Origin: Lysinibacillus alkalisoli
GTDB taxonomy: Bacteria; Bacillota; Bacilli; Bacillales_A; Planococcaceae
Direction: 5' to 3'
DNA: 64,000 nt
Assembly (NCBI RefSeq): GCF_014643595.1
Contig: NZ_BMJT01000004.1
Coordinates: 186,001-250,000, forward strand
Part shown: positions 10,294 through 18,528 of the stretch, piece after piece
Numbering within the stretch: position 1 is the stretch's first letter
Layout: each line of letters opens with the position of its first letter
Program-made: the position numbers and the translations under genes
The notes under the pieces: model-generated
Seen by the model: the letters and a program-made list of their open reading frames with translations, nothing else
Database searches by the model: none
What the model was told of the DNA's origin: nothing

Positions 10294-11043
10294 TTGAAAT
10301 ATACAGTCGAAAGTGATATCGGATTGAAACGTTCTATTAATGAAGACCGCGCTGCCTTTTTTAGAAGAGAAGATGGTGTGCAGTTAGCTCTTGTTGCTGA
10401 TGGTATGGGCGGACATAATGCAGGAGATGTTGCTAGTACAATGGCTACTGTAGAGGCGAGAAAATTGTTTTATGAAGCTCATGCCGAACATTTTGAGACG
10501 CCATCTACAAAGAAAGCATGGTTATTACAAACCGTAAGAAAACTCAATCAAGCCTTGTACCAGCATGCTAAAGAAAATCCTGATTGTAGTGGTATGGGCA
10601 CAACATTAATTTTAGTGCTAGTGAATGAAAGTCGCTGTTTAATTGCACATGTTGGCGATAGCCGCGTGTATCATTTCTCAGCAGGTACAGGCGAACAAAT
10701 TACGAAAGATCACTCGTATGTGAATGCATTGATTGATAGTGGGGAGATTAGCGAGGAAGAAGCGGTACATCATCCCACTAAAAATGTTATTTTAAGAGCA
10801 CTAGGTACAGACCCATCCGTAGAGCCAGATATTTATAGCATGACATTAACGCCTACTTCTTTTGTGCTAGTTTGTTCAGATGGATTGAGTAACAAACTAT
10901 CAATAAAAGAGATGGCTACTATTATTTATGATAAGCAAACAACTTTGCAAGAAAAGGGACAGCAACTCGTAAAACGTGCGAATGATGGCGGTGGCGAGGA
11001 CAATATTTCGCTCGTACTTCTTATGAAGGAAGGAGAGAGCTGA
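10294..11043 (+). CDS. prpC: PP2C-type protein serine/threonine phosphatase PrpC
   Basis: 249 aa. It removes phosphate from targets of the neighbouring kinase PrkC. The PPM/PP2C metal-binding motifs are visible: NEDRAAF near the N-terminus, VADGMGGHNAGD (about 33-44), GMGTTL, HVGDSRVYHF, and the distal DNISLVLL. The start is a TTG at 10294 with GAGGTGA (10281-10287) overlapping the rlmN stop, and it gives the usual family N-terminus. The prpC-prkC-rsgA cassette is a conserved cell-wall and dormancy signalling unit in Firmicutes. Confidence 0.95.
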   Translation: MKYTVESDIGLKRSINEDRAAFFRREDGVQLALVADGMGGHNAGDVASTMATVEARKLFYEAHAEHFETPSTKKAWLLQTVRKLNQALYQHAKENPDCSGMGTTLILVLVNESRCLIAHVGDSRVYHFSAGTGEQITKDHSYVNALIDSGEISEEEAVHHPTKNVILRALGTDPSVEPDIYSMTLTPTSFVLVCSDGLSNKLSIKEMATIIYDKQTTLQEKGQQLVKRANDGGGEDNISLVLLMKEGES

Positions 11044-11044
11044 T

Positions 11045-13009
11045 ATGTTAGAAGGTCAACGTATTAATGACCGCTATAAAATTATTGAAATGATTGGCGG
11101 AGGTGGCATGTCTAATGTTTACTTAGCTCATGACATCATTTTAAACCGCGATGTAGCCATTAAAATTATGCGCTATGATTTTTCAAGTGAAACCGAGTTA
11201 CAGAAGCGCTTTCAACGTGAAGCCTTATCCGCAACAAGCTTAACTCACCCTAATATTGTAGATGTTTATGATGTTGGTGATGAAGATAATTTACATTATA
11301 TTGTGATGGAGTATGTTAAAGGTAAAACACTTAAGCAATATATTCAAGAGTATGCACCGATATCACCAGCACGTTCTGTTTATATTATGAAGCAATTAAC
11401 ATCAGCCATTGCACATGCGCATGATAACCAAATTATTCATCGAGATATTAAACCACAAAATATTTTAATGGATGAAAGTGGCGATGTGAAAATTACGGAT
11501 TTTGGTATCGCGATGGCGTTATCGGCGACATCATTTACACAAACGAATTCTGTTTTAGGGACGGTGCATTATTTGTCACCAGAGCAAGCAAGAGGTGGCT
11601 CTGCAACGAATAAATCAGACATTTATGCACTAGGTATTGTACTTTATGAGCTACTCACAGGCGAGTTACCTTTTTCGGGTGAGTCAGCAGTGGCAATTGC
11701 TTTAAAGCATTTGCAAAGTGAGACACCTTCAGTGAGACATTTCGACGCTACCATTCCGCAGAGTCTTGAGAATGTTGTATTAAAGGCAACAGCTAAAGAC
11801 CCATTCCAACGCTACACCTCAGTTGAAGAAATGCATGAAGACTTGATGACAGTACTATCTCCAGAGCGTGCGAATGAGGAGCGATTTGTTGTACCAATTG
11901 ATGATGACGCAACAAAAGCAATGCCAGTTATTAAAGATACAGCCGAAGATGAGGATGTTGATTTAGGTAAAACAATGGTGATGGAAAAGCAAGAAGAACC
12001 ACAAAAGCCAGGCAAACAAAAGCGCATCTGGCCACTTGTTTTGTTAGGGCTATTTGGTTCTTTATTAGCGACATTTGCGATTTTATTTATGTTCACAGAT
12101 ATTTTTCAGCCTAAAAAAACACCAATACCCGACGTAACGAATTTAACGGTAGCTGAAGCCACAGTTAAAATTGAACAAGCAGGATTTTTAGTAGGTGAAA
12201 CAACAGAGCGTTTTAATGAAGAAGTAGAGACAGGGAAAATTATTGAAACCTCACCAAAGGCAGGTACATTACGCATGAAAAATGCGGATATTGACCTTGT
12301 TGTAAGCAAAGGGATAGAAGAAGTTGAAGTGCCAGATTTTATTGGTCAGAAATATGAACAAGTAAGAGAAAACCTGGAAGAAGAATTTAAAAAAGTAAAT
12401 GTGGAAGAAGAATATTCGGAGCGTCCAGCAGGTGAGATTATTGCGCAAGATCCTACATCAGGCACAAAAGTCGTCATGGCGAATACTGAAATTACAATTA
12501 CCATTAGTAAAGGTAAAGATTTAGTGACTGTGGCCGATTTAAAAGGTTTCAATAGCTCAGCTATTGCGAGTTATGAACAAACATCAGGTTTGAAAATACA
12601 TGTAGCTGGCGAAGAAAATTCAGATACTGTTTCTGCAGGGAATGTGTTGAGACAATCTCCAGCAGCAGGCGCAAAAATAGAGGCTGGAAGTGTTGTGACA
12701 GTTTATATTTCAAAAGGCACAGCAGAGCAACCTACAAAATCTTATACACAAACAGTAACAATTCCTTATGAATTAGGTGTTATTGATGAGGAAACTGAGG
12801 AAGTTATTGAAAGACCCAAACAAAAAGTACAAATTTACGTACAAGATAATCGACATACTATGGCAGCCCCTGTAGAAACTATTGAAATTACAGATGATAC
12901 AAAATATCATGTGCGTATGGAAATTAAACAGGGACAAAAAGCGGCTTTCCGCATTATGAGTGAAGGCAAAGTAGTGATGGAGGAAACGATTCGTTACGAA
13001 GATTTATAA
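11045..13009 (+). CDS. prkC: PASTA-domain serine/threonine protein kinase PrkC
   Basis: 654 aa membrane kinase that senses muropeptides or lipid II and controls growth, wall homeostasis and exit from dormancy. Hanks kinase domain (about 11-270): glycine loop GGGGMSNVYLA, Lys40 in VAIKIM, catalytic HRDIKPQN with Asp134, DFG, and an activation loop with several Thr (TSFTQTNSVLGT). An acidic juxtamembrane linker precedes one transmembrane segment (about 328-352). Outside lie three PASTA repeats (about 357-560, each starting PDVTNL-, PDFIGQ- or VADLKG-like) and a C-terminal extension. The ATG directly follows the prpC stop with a GAAGGAGAG RBS. Confidence 0.96.
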   Translation: MLEGQRINDRYKIIEMIGGGGMSNVYLAHDIILNRDVAIKIMRYDFSSETELQKRFQREALSATSLTHPNIVDVYDVGDEDNLHYIVMEYVKGKTLKQYIQEYAPISPARSVYIMKQLTSAIAHAHDNQIIHRDIKPQNILMDESGDVKITDFGIAMALSATSFTQTNSVLGTVHYLSPEQARGGSATNKSDIYALGIVLYELLTGELPFSGESAVAIALKHLQSETPSVRHFDATIPQSLENVVLKATAKDPFQRYTSVEEMHEDLMTVLSPERANEERFVVPIDDDATKAMPVIKDTAEDEDVDLGKTMVMEKQEEPQKPGKQKRIWPLVLLGLFGSLLATFAILFMFTDIFQPKKTPIPDVTNLTVAEATVKIEQAGFLVGETTERFNEEVETGKIIETSPKAGTLRMKNADIDLVVSKGIEEVEVPDFIGQKYEQVRENLEEEFKKVNVEEEYSERPAGEIIAQDPTSGTKVVMANTEITITISKGKDLVTVADLKGFNSSAIASYEQTSGLKIHVAGEENSDTVSAGNVLRQSPAAGAKIEAGSVVTVYISKGTAEQPTKSYTQTVTIPYELGVIDEETEEVIERPKQKVQIYVQDNRHTMAAPVETIEITDDTKYHVRMEIKQGQKAAFRIMSEGKVVMEETIRYEDL

Positions 13010-13020
13010 GGAGGCGACCA

Positions 13021-13905
13021 ATGGGGGAAGGACAAATTCGTAAAGCATTAAGTGGCTATTACTATGTATTTGATAATGGTGAATTGATTCAGTGCCGAGG
13101 TAGAGGAATCTTTCGCAATCGAGGCGAATCGCCACTTGTGGGTGACTATGTAGATTATACAGTTGAAACAGCAGGCTCTGATGGTAGCATAGAGCGTATA
13201 CATGAAAGAAAAAATGCACTTGTGCGACCACCAATTGCGAATGTCGATCAAGCATTACTTGTATTTTCTGTAAAGGAACCCGATTTTAATACAGTATTAT
13301 TAGATCGCTTTTTAGTAGTGTTATCATCTTTTCATGTACAGCCTATTATTTGCTTAACAAAGCTAGATTTATTAGATGATGAAGAAAAATCAGCTATAGC
13401 GACTTACATTAAAGATTATGAACATATTGGTTACACAGTATTAACAGCGTATAAAGATGAAGCAGAATTACAGACAAAGTTAATGCCCCATTTAGCACAT
13501 AAAACAACAGTATTAGCAGGACAATCTGGCGTAGGGAAATCCACTTTACTAAACACATTACTACCATCTCTAGCTTTAAAAACAGCAGAGATCTCACAAA
13601 GTTTAGGTCGAGGGCGTCATACAACAAGGCATGTTGAATTAATCGAGGTAGCAGGTGGTCTATTAGCAGATACGCCAGGATTTAGTTCGTTTGATTTTGA
13701 TGAGCTAGATAAAGAAGACGTGACACAATGTTTCCCCGAGATTGCGCGATATGCAGAACAGTGTAAATTTAGAGGGTGTCTGCATTTAAAGGAACCAAAA
13801 TGTGCTGTTAAAGCAGCTGTTGCTAACGGTGATATCTTAACATATCGCTTTAAGCATTATGAACAAATTGTAAATGAAATTATAGAGAGAAAGCCGAGGT
13901 ACTAA
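13021..13905 (+). CDS. rsgA: Ribosome small-subunit GTPase RsgA (CpgA/YloQ)
   Basis: 294 aa. A circularly permuted GTPase that checks late 30S maturation. An N-terminal OB fold is followed by permuted G motifs: G4 TKLD (about 112), G1 GQSGVGKST (167-175) and G3 DTPGF (about 222). The C-terminal zinc knuckle is CKFRGCLHLKEPKC. In Bacillus it is a known PrkC substrate, consistent with its place 11 bp after prkC. A strong AAGGAGG RBS precedes the ATG. Confidence 0.96.
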   Translation: MGEGQIRKALSGYYYVFDNGELIQCRGRGIFRNRGESPLVGDYVDYTVETAGSDGSIERIHERKNALVRPPIANVDQALLVFSVKEPDFNTVLLDRFLVVLSSFHVQPIICLTKLDLLDDEEKSAIATYIKDYEHIGYTVLTAYKDEAELQTKLMPHLAHKTTVLAGQSGVGKSTLLNTLLPSLALKTAEISQSLGRGRHTTRHVELIEVAGGLLADTPGFSSFDFDELDKEDVTQCFPEIARYAEQCKFRGCLHLKEPKCAVKAAVANGDILTYRFKHYEQIVNEIIERKPRY

Positions 13906-13907
13906 TT

Positions 13908-14573
13908 ATGATTAAAATTGCCCCTTCTATACTAGCTGCAAATTTTGCAAAATTAGGTGAAGAAGTCAAAGAAGTAGAGGCTGCTGGTGCAGCACTGATT
14001 CACATTGATGTGATGGATGGTCATTTTGTGCCAAATATTTCATTTGGTGCTATTGCATTGGAAGCAATACGTCCGTTGTCGACATTACCTATGGATGTGC
14101 ATTTAATGATTGAAAATCCAGACCAGTATATTGAACAGTTTGCGAAAGCTGGCGCAGATTATATTACAGTCCATGTCGAAGCTTGTAAACATTTACATCG
14201 TACGATTCAATTAATTCGTTCATTTGGTGTTAAACCAGGTGTGGTTTTAAATCCTCATACACCTATTGAAAGTATTCAACATGTGTTAGAAGATATTGAT
14301 ATGGTGTTATTTATGACAGTTAATCCAGGGTTTGGCGGTCAGCAATTTATCTCTTCTGTTATACCTAAAGTGGCAGCATTATCAGCTATTATTAAAGAGC
14401 GTAACTTAAATATTGAAATTGAAATTGATGGTGGCATTAATGCGGAAACAATTGTACCTTGTGCACAAGCAGGTGCGACTATTTTTGTAGCAGGCTCAGC
14501 CATTTATAATCAAGAAGATCGCGCCAAAGCATTACAAACGATTAAACAGGCTGGAGAACAAGCAATTCAATGA
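13908..14573 (+). CDS. rpe: Ribulose-5-phosphate 3-epimerase
   Basis: 221 aa, family length. It interconverts ribulose-5-P and xylulose-5-P in the pentose phosphate pathway. TIM-barrel signatures: KIAPSILAANFAKLG at the N-terminus, HIDVMDGHFVPNISFG (metal-binding His and Asp), MTVNPGFGGQQF and IDGGIN. The start is 2 bp after rsgA, and the stop overlaps the thiN start (ATGA). Confidence 0.97.
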   Translation: MIKIAPSILAANFAKLGEEVKEVEAAGAALIHIDVMDGHFVPNISFGAIALEAIRPLSTLPMDVHLMIENPDQYIEQFAKAGADYITVHVEACKHLHRTIQLIRSFGVKPGVVLNPHTPIESIQHVLEDIDMVLFMTVNPGFGGQQFISSVIPKVAALSAIIKERNLNIEIEIDGGINAETIVPCAQAGATIFVAGSAIYNQEDRAKALQTIKQAGEQAIQ

Positions 14574-15223
14574 CCAAAGTTGTCATTTGTGCTGGAGGAC
14601 CAGCTGATGAATTGACAGATATTATTCGCTACTCTAAACAAGGTGATGCGGTTTTCATTGGCGCAGATCGTGGTGCTTTGTATTGTATTGAACGAGCCAT
14701 CACACCAAAGCTAATTATTGGTGACTTTGATTCCCTAACAGAGTCAGAATGGCAATGGGTATCAGTGGTAGCTTCGAAAGTTGAGCGATTTGAAGATGAA
14801 AAAAATGAGACAGATACAGAGTTAGCACTTATGCGCGCTGTAGAGTGGCAACCTAAAGAAATAATTATCACAGGTGTGACAGGTGGTCGATTAGATCACT
14901 ATGAAAGTGTGATTCGCGTGATGTATCGTTTGCAAAAGCAGTACCCACATATTGCTTTTTGCATTGAAAATAAAATGAATCGTATCGCTTTTCTAGCACC
15001 AGGCAGTCATGCGATAAAAAAACATCACTTTAAGTATTTATCATTATTTGCCTATGAAGCAGATATTGAAGATATGACCATTAGAGGTGTGAAGTACGAA
15101 ACAACAAATGAACCTTTATTATTAACTTCATCACGTTTCACCAGTAATGAGATTATTAAAGAGACAGCTGTAATTCAGTTTTCAACAGGTATGGTAATGG
15201 TCATACATAGTGATGAAAAATAG
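14570..15223 (+). CDS. thiN: Thiamine pyrophosphokinase ThiN
   Basis: 217 aa. It converts thiamine to thiamine pyrophosphate using ATP. Motifs: CAGGPADEL near the N-terminus, ADRGALYC, IGDFDSL, EKNETDTELAL (metal and ATP site) and ITGVTGGRLDH, then the C-terminal substrate-binding beta domain. It overlaps rpe by 4 bp. In B. subtilis spoVM follows a short distance downstream; here an MFS gene starts 15 bp later. Confidence 0.95.
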   Translation: MTKVVICAGGPADELTDIIRYSKQGDAVFIGADRGALYCIERAITPKLIIGDFDSLTESEWQWVSVVASKVERFEDEKNETDTELALMRAVEWQPKEIIITGVTGGRLDHYESVIRVMYRLQKQYPHIAFCIENKMNRIAFLAPGSHAIKKHHFKYLSLFAYEADIEDMTIRGVKYETTNEPLLLTSSRFTSNEIIKETAVIQFSTGMVMVIHSDEK

Positions 15224-15238
15224 TGGGGTAGCCAAATT

Positions 15239-16387
15239 ATGCAAACACATCAAAGGTTAAAAGGCTTTAATTTATTGTATTTTGGTATGCTTGCTTTATT
15301 CATTCCTTTTTTACCTGTATTTTTGCAAGAGCAAGGGCTTACTACAAAAGCTATTGGATTTATTGTGGGCACAGGAGGAATTGTCACGATTATTACACAA
15401 CCCTTGTGGGGCATTATTAGTGATAAGACACAAGCCATTCGAAAAGTATTAAGTATATTATTACTTTTATCGACATGGTTTGGTTACTTTTTATTTACTT
15501 CACAGCAATTTGGTGCGCTCGTTACATTTTCAATGGCTGTCTACTTCTTTTTAATGGCTATTGATCCTTTAACAGAAAGCTTGAATTTTACAATAGCAGA
15601 ACGTGCACGCATTAGTTATGGTTCTATTCGTACATATGGCGCCCTAGGCTATGCACTTGCTTCTCTTTGCGCAGGCTATATTATGAATGGCTTAGGAATG
15701 AATGCCATTGCCTATCTATTTGTTGGCTTAGGTCTGTTAGGGTTTGTTGTGATGTTAACTTTGCCCAATGTAACAACCGCTTCATCATCTGTCACTGTGA
15801 CGGCGTTAAAGTCATTTTTACAAGATAAACAAACCGTATTATTTTTATTGCTCGTTTTTATGAGCTCCATACCAGCCAGGATGAATGATACTTTTCTAGG
15901 TGTGCATATACGGGCATTGAATGGAAGCACAGAGCTTATTGGGCAAGCTTTTTTCCTTGCAGCGAGTAGTGAGATTATTATTTTTGCACTGAGCTTTTGG
16001 TGGTTACGTAAAGGCAAAGAATTATTAACAATTACAATCGCTACAAGTTTTTATTGTCTTCGTTTTTTAGCGACAGCTTTAACAACAGATCCACAACTTG
16101 TCGCTTTATTACAAGTGTTGCAAATGTTGACCTTCCCTATTTTTTATACAGCAGCTATTCAATATTTATACCGAATTGTACCAGCAGAATGGCGAGCAAC
16201 AGGTCAAACAATCCTTGCCTTATTATTCTTTGGGATTTCTGGTATTGTTGCTTCTTATTTAGGCGGTTATTTGTACAGCATTTTAGCAGGGCAGCAATTT
16301 TATCTTGTATTAGCTAGTATTTCATTTATCGGTGTTTGTTTTGGCGCTGTTTTGTATAAAATATTTGAAGCAAACGTGGAAAGTTAG
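15239..16387 (+). CDS. MFS transporter, MFS_1-like family, substrate unknown
   Basis: 382 aa, almost entirely hydrophobic, with about 12 predicted membrane spans. It looks like the MFS_1-like/LacY-HcaT-related group: MQTHQRLKGFNLLYFG at the N-terminus, then a loop-2 motif WGIISDKTQAIRKVLS (the G-x-x-x-D-R/K motif of MFS) and a second-half loop WWLRKGKELL. The RBS is weak (GGGGTAG). It occupies the position between thiN and rpmB where B. subtilis has spoVM. Being 15 bp after thiN it is probably co-transcribed with it, so thiamine or precursor transport is conceivable, but nothing in the protein shows that. A new promoter starts right at its stop codon. Confidence 0.85.
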   Translation: MQTHQRLKGFNLLYFGMLALFIPFLPVFLQEQGLTTKAIGFIVGTGGIVTIITQPLWGIISDKTQAIRKVLSILLLLSTWFGYFLFTSQQFGALVTFSMAVYFFLMAIDPLTESLNFTIAERARISYGSIRTYGALGYALASLCAGYIMNGLGMNAIAYLFVGLGLLGFVVMLTLPNVTTASSSVTVTALKSFLQDKQTVLFLLLVFMSSIPARMNDTFLGVHIRALNGSTELIGQAFFLAASSEIIIFALSFWWLRKGKELLTITIATSFYCLRFLATALTTDPQLVALLQVLQMLTFPIFYTAAIQYLYRIVPAEWRATGQTILALLFFGISGIVASYLGGYLYSILAGQQFYLVLASISFIGVCFGAVLYKIFEANVES

Positions 16388-16416
16388 TTGTTTAAAAAAG
16401 CGAAGTTTGGTATATT
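16388..16416 (+). promoter_or_regulatory. Promoter of the proS T-box transcript
   Basis: TTGTTT (16388-16393) and TATATT (16411-16416) are separated by exactly 17 bp, with TGG immediately before the -10 (extended -10). The element starts at the base after the MFS stop and predicts a transcript beginning near 16423, just upstream of the T-box stem I. Confidence 0.6.
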
Positions 16417-16422
16417 TGAGAC

Positions 16423-16660
16423 AAATATGATTTCAATGATGTGGCCAAGTAAATAACATATATGGACAGAAAGCCTAATATTTGCTGAGAGTTAGGTACA
16501 TGACTATGTATTGAACACCTACCACGGAGAAGTTAGTTAATCCTAACCGTGTCATTCGCGTTAATGAATGTTGAGTGAGCTGTTATAGCTTTAACTAAGG
16601 TGGTACCACGTCTTTGTAAGCACGTCCTTTTTCTAGGGCGTGCTTTATTTATTTTAAGGA
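16423..16660 (+). promoter_or_regulatory. T-box riboswitch, proline specifier (CCU), controlling proS
   Basis: The 14-nt T-box core AAGGTGGTACCACG is at 16597-16610. Stem I can be drawn with GTGG (16441-16444) pairing CCAC (16522-16525). The loop-E-type AGTA (16448-16451) faces TGAACACCTA. Within that loop CCT (16518-16520) is followed by a purine and then the lower stem, the expected place of the specifier, and CCU is a proline codon. A small hairpin GTTAG/CTAAC (about 16532-16547) follows. The terminator is at 16618-16650. Family knowledge: uncharged tRNA(Pro) pairs with the specifier and the T-box bulge, stabilises the antiterminator and switches on proS. The specifier call is my reading; the T-box itself is unambiguous. 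Confidence 0.92.
16618..16655 (+). terminator. T-box terminator hairpin
   Basis: AAGCACGTCC (16618-16627) pairs with GGGCGTGCTT (16636-16645), ten pairs with one G-U, an 8-nt loop and a following T-rich run. It competes with the antiterminator formed by the T-box core. Confidence 0.9.
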
Positions 16661-16670
16661 GGAATTTGTA

Positions 16671-18113
16671 ATGACAAATCAGAAAAATGATTTCACAAGT
16701 TGGTATATCGACACAATTCAAAAGGCAGATTTAATGGATTATACTCCAGTGCGCGGTTGTATCGCTTTTAAACCAGATGGTTTTGAAATTTGGGAACATA
16801 TTCAAGGAGAGATGGATCGTCGCTTTAAAGAGACAGGGCATAGAAATGCTTATTTCCCTATGTTGATTCCAGAAAATTTCTTCCAAAAAGAGAAAGATCA
16901 TATTGAAGGTTTCTCACCAGAACTACCATGGGTAACAGAAGCAGCAGGCGAAAAGTTAGAAGAGCGTTTAGCACTGCGTCCCACTTCAGAAACCATGATT
17001 GGCCATTTATACTCTGACTGGATTAAAAGTTACCGTGACTTACCCGTATTAATTAACCAATGGGCTAATGTATTCCGTTGGGAAAAGAAAACATTACCAT
17101 TCATTCGTACATCTGAGTTTTTATGGCAAGAGGGGCATACGGCGCACGCTGACGAGACCGAGGCACGTGAAGAGACAATGCGCATGTTACAAATTTATAA
17201 AGAAGTCGTTGAAGACTTTTTAGCCATTCCTGTTTATGACGGTGAAAAAACACCTTCAGAGCGTTTTGCTGGTGCTGTAGATACATTTTCCATTGAAGCA
17301 ATGATGAAGGATGGCAAAGCGGTACAAGCTGGTACATCACATTATTTAGGCACAAAATTTGCTGAGGCATTTGATATTAAATATTTAAATAAGGAAAATA
17401 AACATGTGTATGCACATACAACATCTTGGGGTACATCAACTCGCTTGATTGGTTCAGTAATTATGGTGCATGGTGATGAGCAAGGTTTGGTTTTACCACC
17501 AACAATTGCGCCAACACAAGTAATATTAATCCCTGTAGGACCATGGAAGAAGCGTCCTGAAATTATTGAAAAATTAGATGAGATTTTTGCAGCGTTGAAA
17601 GCAAAAGGTATTCGTGTACGCTTAGACGATTCAGACCAATCACCAGGATATAAATTTAATGAATGGGAATTAAAAGGTGTACCTGTCCGCTTAGAATTAG
17701 GACCTCGTGACTTTGATAATGCACAAATTTTAATGAAGGCGCGTGACGAAGCAGATAAAGTCACATTAGAGCTTGATATAGATGCTGTAGTAGCAACTGT
17801 AGAGACTGAATTAACAACAATGCAAAAACGTTTATACGATAAAGCAAAAGCTTTCCGTGAAGAACATTCACATACGGATGTAGATACATTAGAGCAATTG
17901 CACCAACATATTACAGAAAAACAAGCAATGGAGGAGATTCCAGGTTGGGTGTTAGCAGGTTGGTGTGGCGATGATGCATGTGAAGAGCATGTGAAGCAAG
18001 AAACAAAATTCACAACACGCAATATGCCATTTAATCCACCAACAGAGAAAAAAGTGTGTATTAATTGTGGTAAAGAAGCGAAACATACAGTGTGGTTCGG
18101 TCGCGCATATTAA
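16671..18113 (+). CDS. proS: Prolyl-tRNA synthetase, archaeal/eukaryotic-like type (ProS type 3)
   Basis: 480 aa. It charges tRNA(Pro) with proline. Length and motifs mark the archaeal-like class rather than the about 570-aa bacterial type with an editing insertion: YTPVRGCIAFKPDGFEIWE at the N-terminus, class II motif 2 around FRWEKKTLPFIRTSEFLWQE, and motif 3 near GTSTRLIGSVIMVHGDEQG. The C-terminal zinc domain (CGDDAC and CINC) ends in the characteristic aromatic FGRAY. The INS editing domain is absent. RBS AAGGAGGA is 9 bp before the ATG. Preceded by its own promoter and T-box, and inserted between thiN/MFS and rpmB, so it is a self-contained transcription unit. Some Bacillales carry this type beside or instead of the bacterial one. 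Confidence 0.95.
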   Translation: MTNQKNDFTSWYIDTIQKADLMDYTPVRGCIAFKPDGFEIWEHIQGEMDRRFKETGHRNAYFPMLIPENFFQKEKDHIEGFSPELPWVTEAAGEKLEERLALRPTSETMIGHLYSDWIKSYRDLPVLINQWANVFRWEKKTLPFIRTSEFLWQEGHTAHADETEAREETMRMLQIYKEVVEDFLAIPVYDGEKTPSERFAGAVDTFSIEAMMKDGKAVQAGTSHYLGTKFAEAFDIKYLNKENKHVYAHTTSWGTSTRLIGSVIMVHGDEQGLVLPPTIAPTQVILIPVGPWKKRPEIIEKLDEIFAALKAKGIRVRLDDSDQSPGYKFNEWELKGVPVRLELGPRDFDNAQILMKARDEADKVTLELDIDAVVATVETELTTMQKRLYDKAKAFREEHSHTDVDTLEQLHQHITEKQAMEEIPGWVLAGWCGDDACEEHVKQETKFTTRNMPFNPPTEKKVCINCGKEAKHTVWFGRAY

Positions 18114-18117
18114 AAAT

Positions 18118-18152
18118 AAAAAGAACGTGTCGTTACGAGACACGTTCTTTTT
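18118..18152 (+). terminator. Terminator of proS (bidirectional)
   Basis: GAACGTGTC (18123-18131) pairs perfectly with GACACGTTC (18139-18147), flanked by A and T runs on the two sides, so it can act in both directions between the convergent proS and rpmB. Confidence 0.9.
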
Positions 18153-18161
18153 ACTGTATAA

Positions 18162-18189
18162 AAAAACACCGATGACTATCGGTGTTTTT
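18162..18189 (-). terminator. Terminator of rpmB
   Basis: Twelve-base perfect inverted repeat (18162-18173 with 18178-18189) around a GACT loop, with AAAAAC/GTTTTT ends. It lies 7 bp past the rpmB stop codon. Symmetric, so it may also back up proS termination. Confidence 0.88.
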
Positions 18190-18196
18190 AGCGTTA

Positions 18197-18385
18197 TTAT
18201 ACGCGTTCTACTTTACCTGATTTTAATGCACGAGCAGAAACCCATACACGCTTAGGCTTACCATCTACAAGGATACGAACTTTTTGAAGGTTAGCGCCCC
18301 AAGTACGTTTGTTAGCGTTCATAGCGTGTGAACGGTTGTTACCAGTACGCGCACGACGACCAGTGATGACACATTTTTTTGGCAT
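18197..18385 (-). CDS. rpmB: 50S ribosomal protein L28
   Basis: 62 aa, the short L28 form of Firmicutes. It begins [20 protein letters not shown]. Only one cysteine is present, so it is the zinc-free (C-) type. An AAGGAGGGA RBS lies upstream on the minus strand. Single gene with its own terminator, opposite in direction to its neighbours, as in B. subtilis. Confidence 0.97.
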   Translation of the reverse strand: MPKKCVITGRRARTGNNRSHAMNANKRTWGANLQKVRILVDGKPKRVWVSARALKSGKVERV

Positions 18386-18528
18386 GTTGTATTCCCTCCT
18401 TACAGTTAATGCTGAAAGATTACTTTTCAGTTCGGTATTTCACATACCATAATAATTTAACATACTGACAAATTGAGCGCAAGACATTTTACATAACCTT
18501 TCAAGAAAAAAACCTTTACAGCTTAAAT

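Noticed and set aside
13004-13627. Minus-strand open frames opposite rsgA
   Set aside because: They mirror the rsgA frame and lack RBS and any family resemblance.
17342-18022. 226-aa minus-strand open frame inside proS
   Set aside because: Shadow of the proS reading frame; low-complexity Ser/Cys-rich translation and no RBS.
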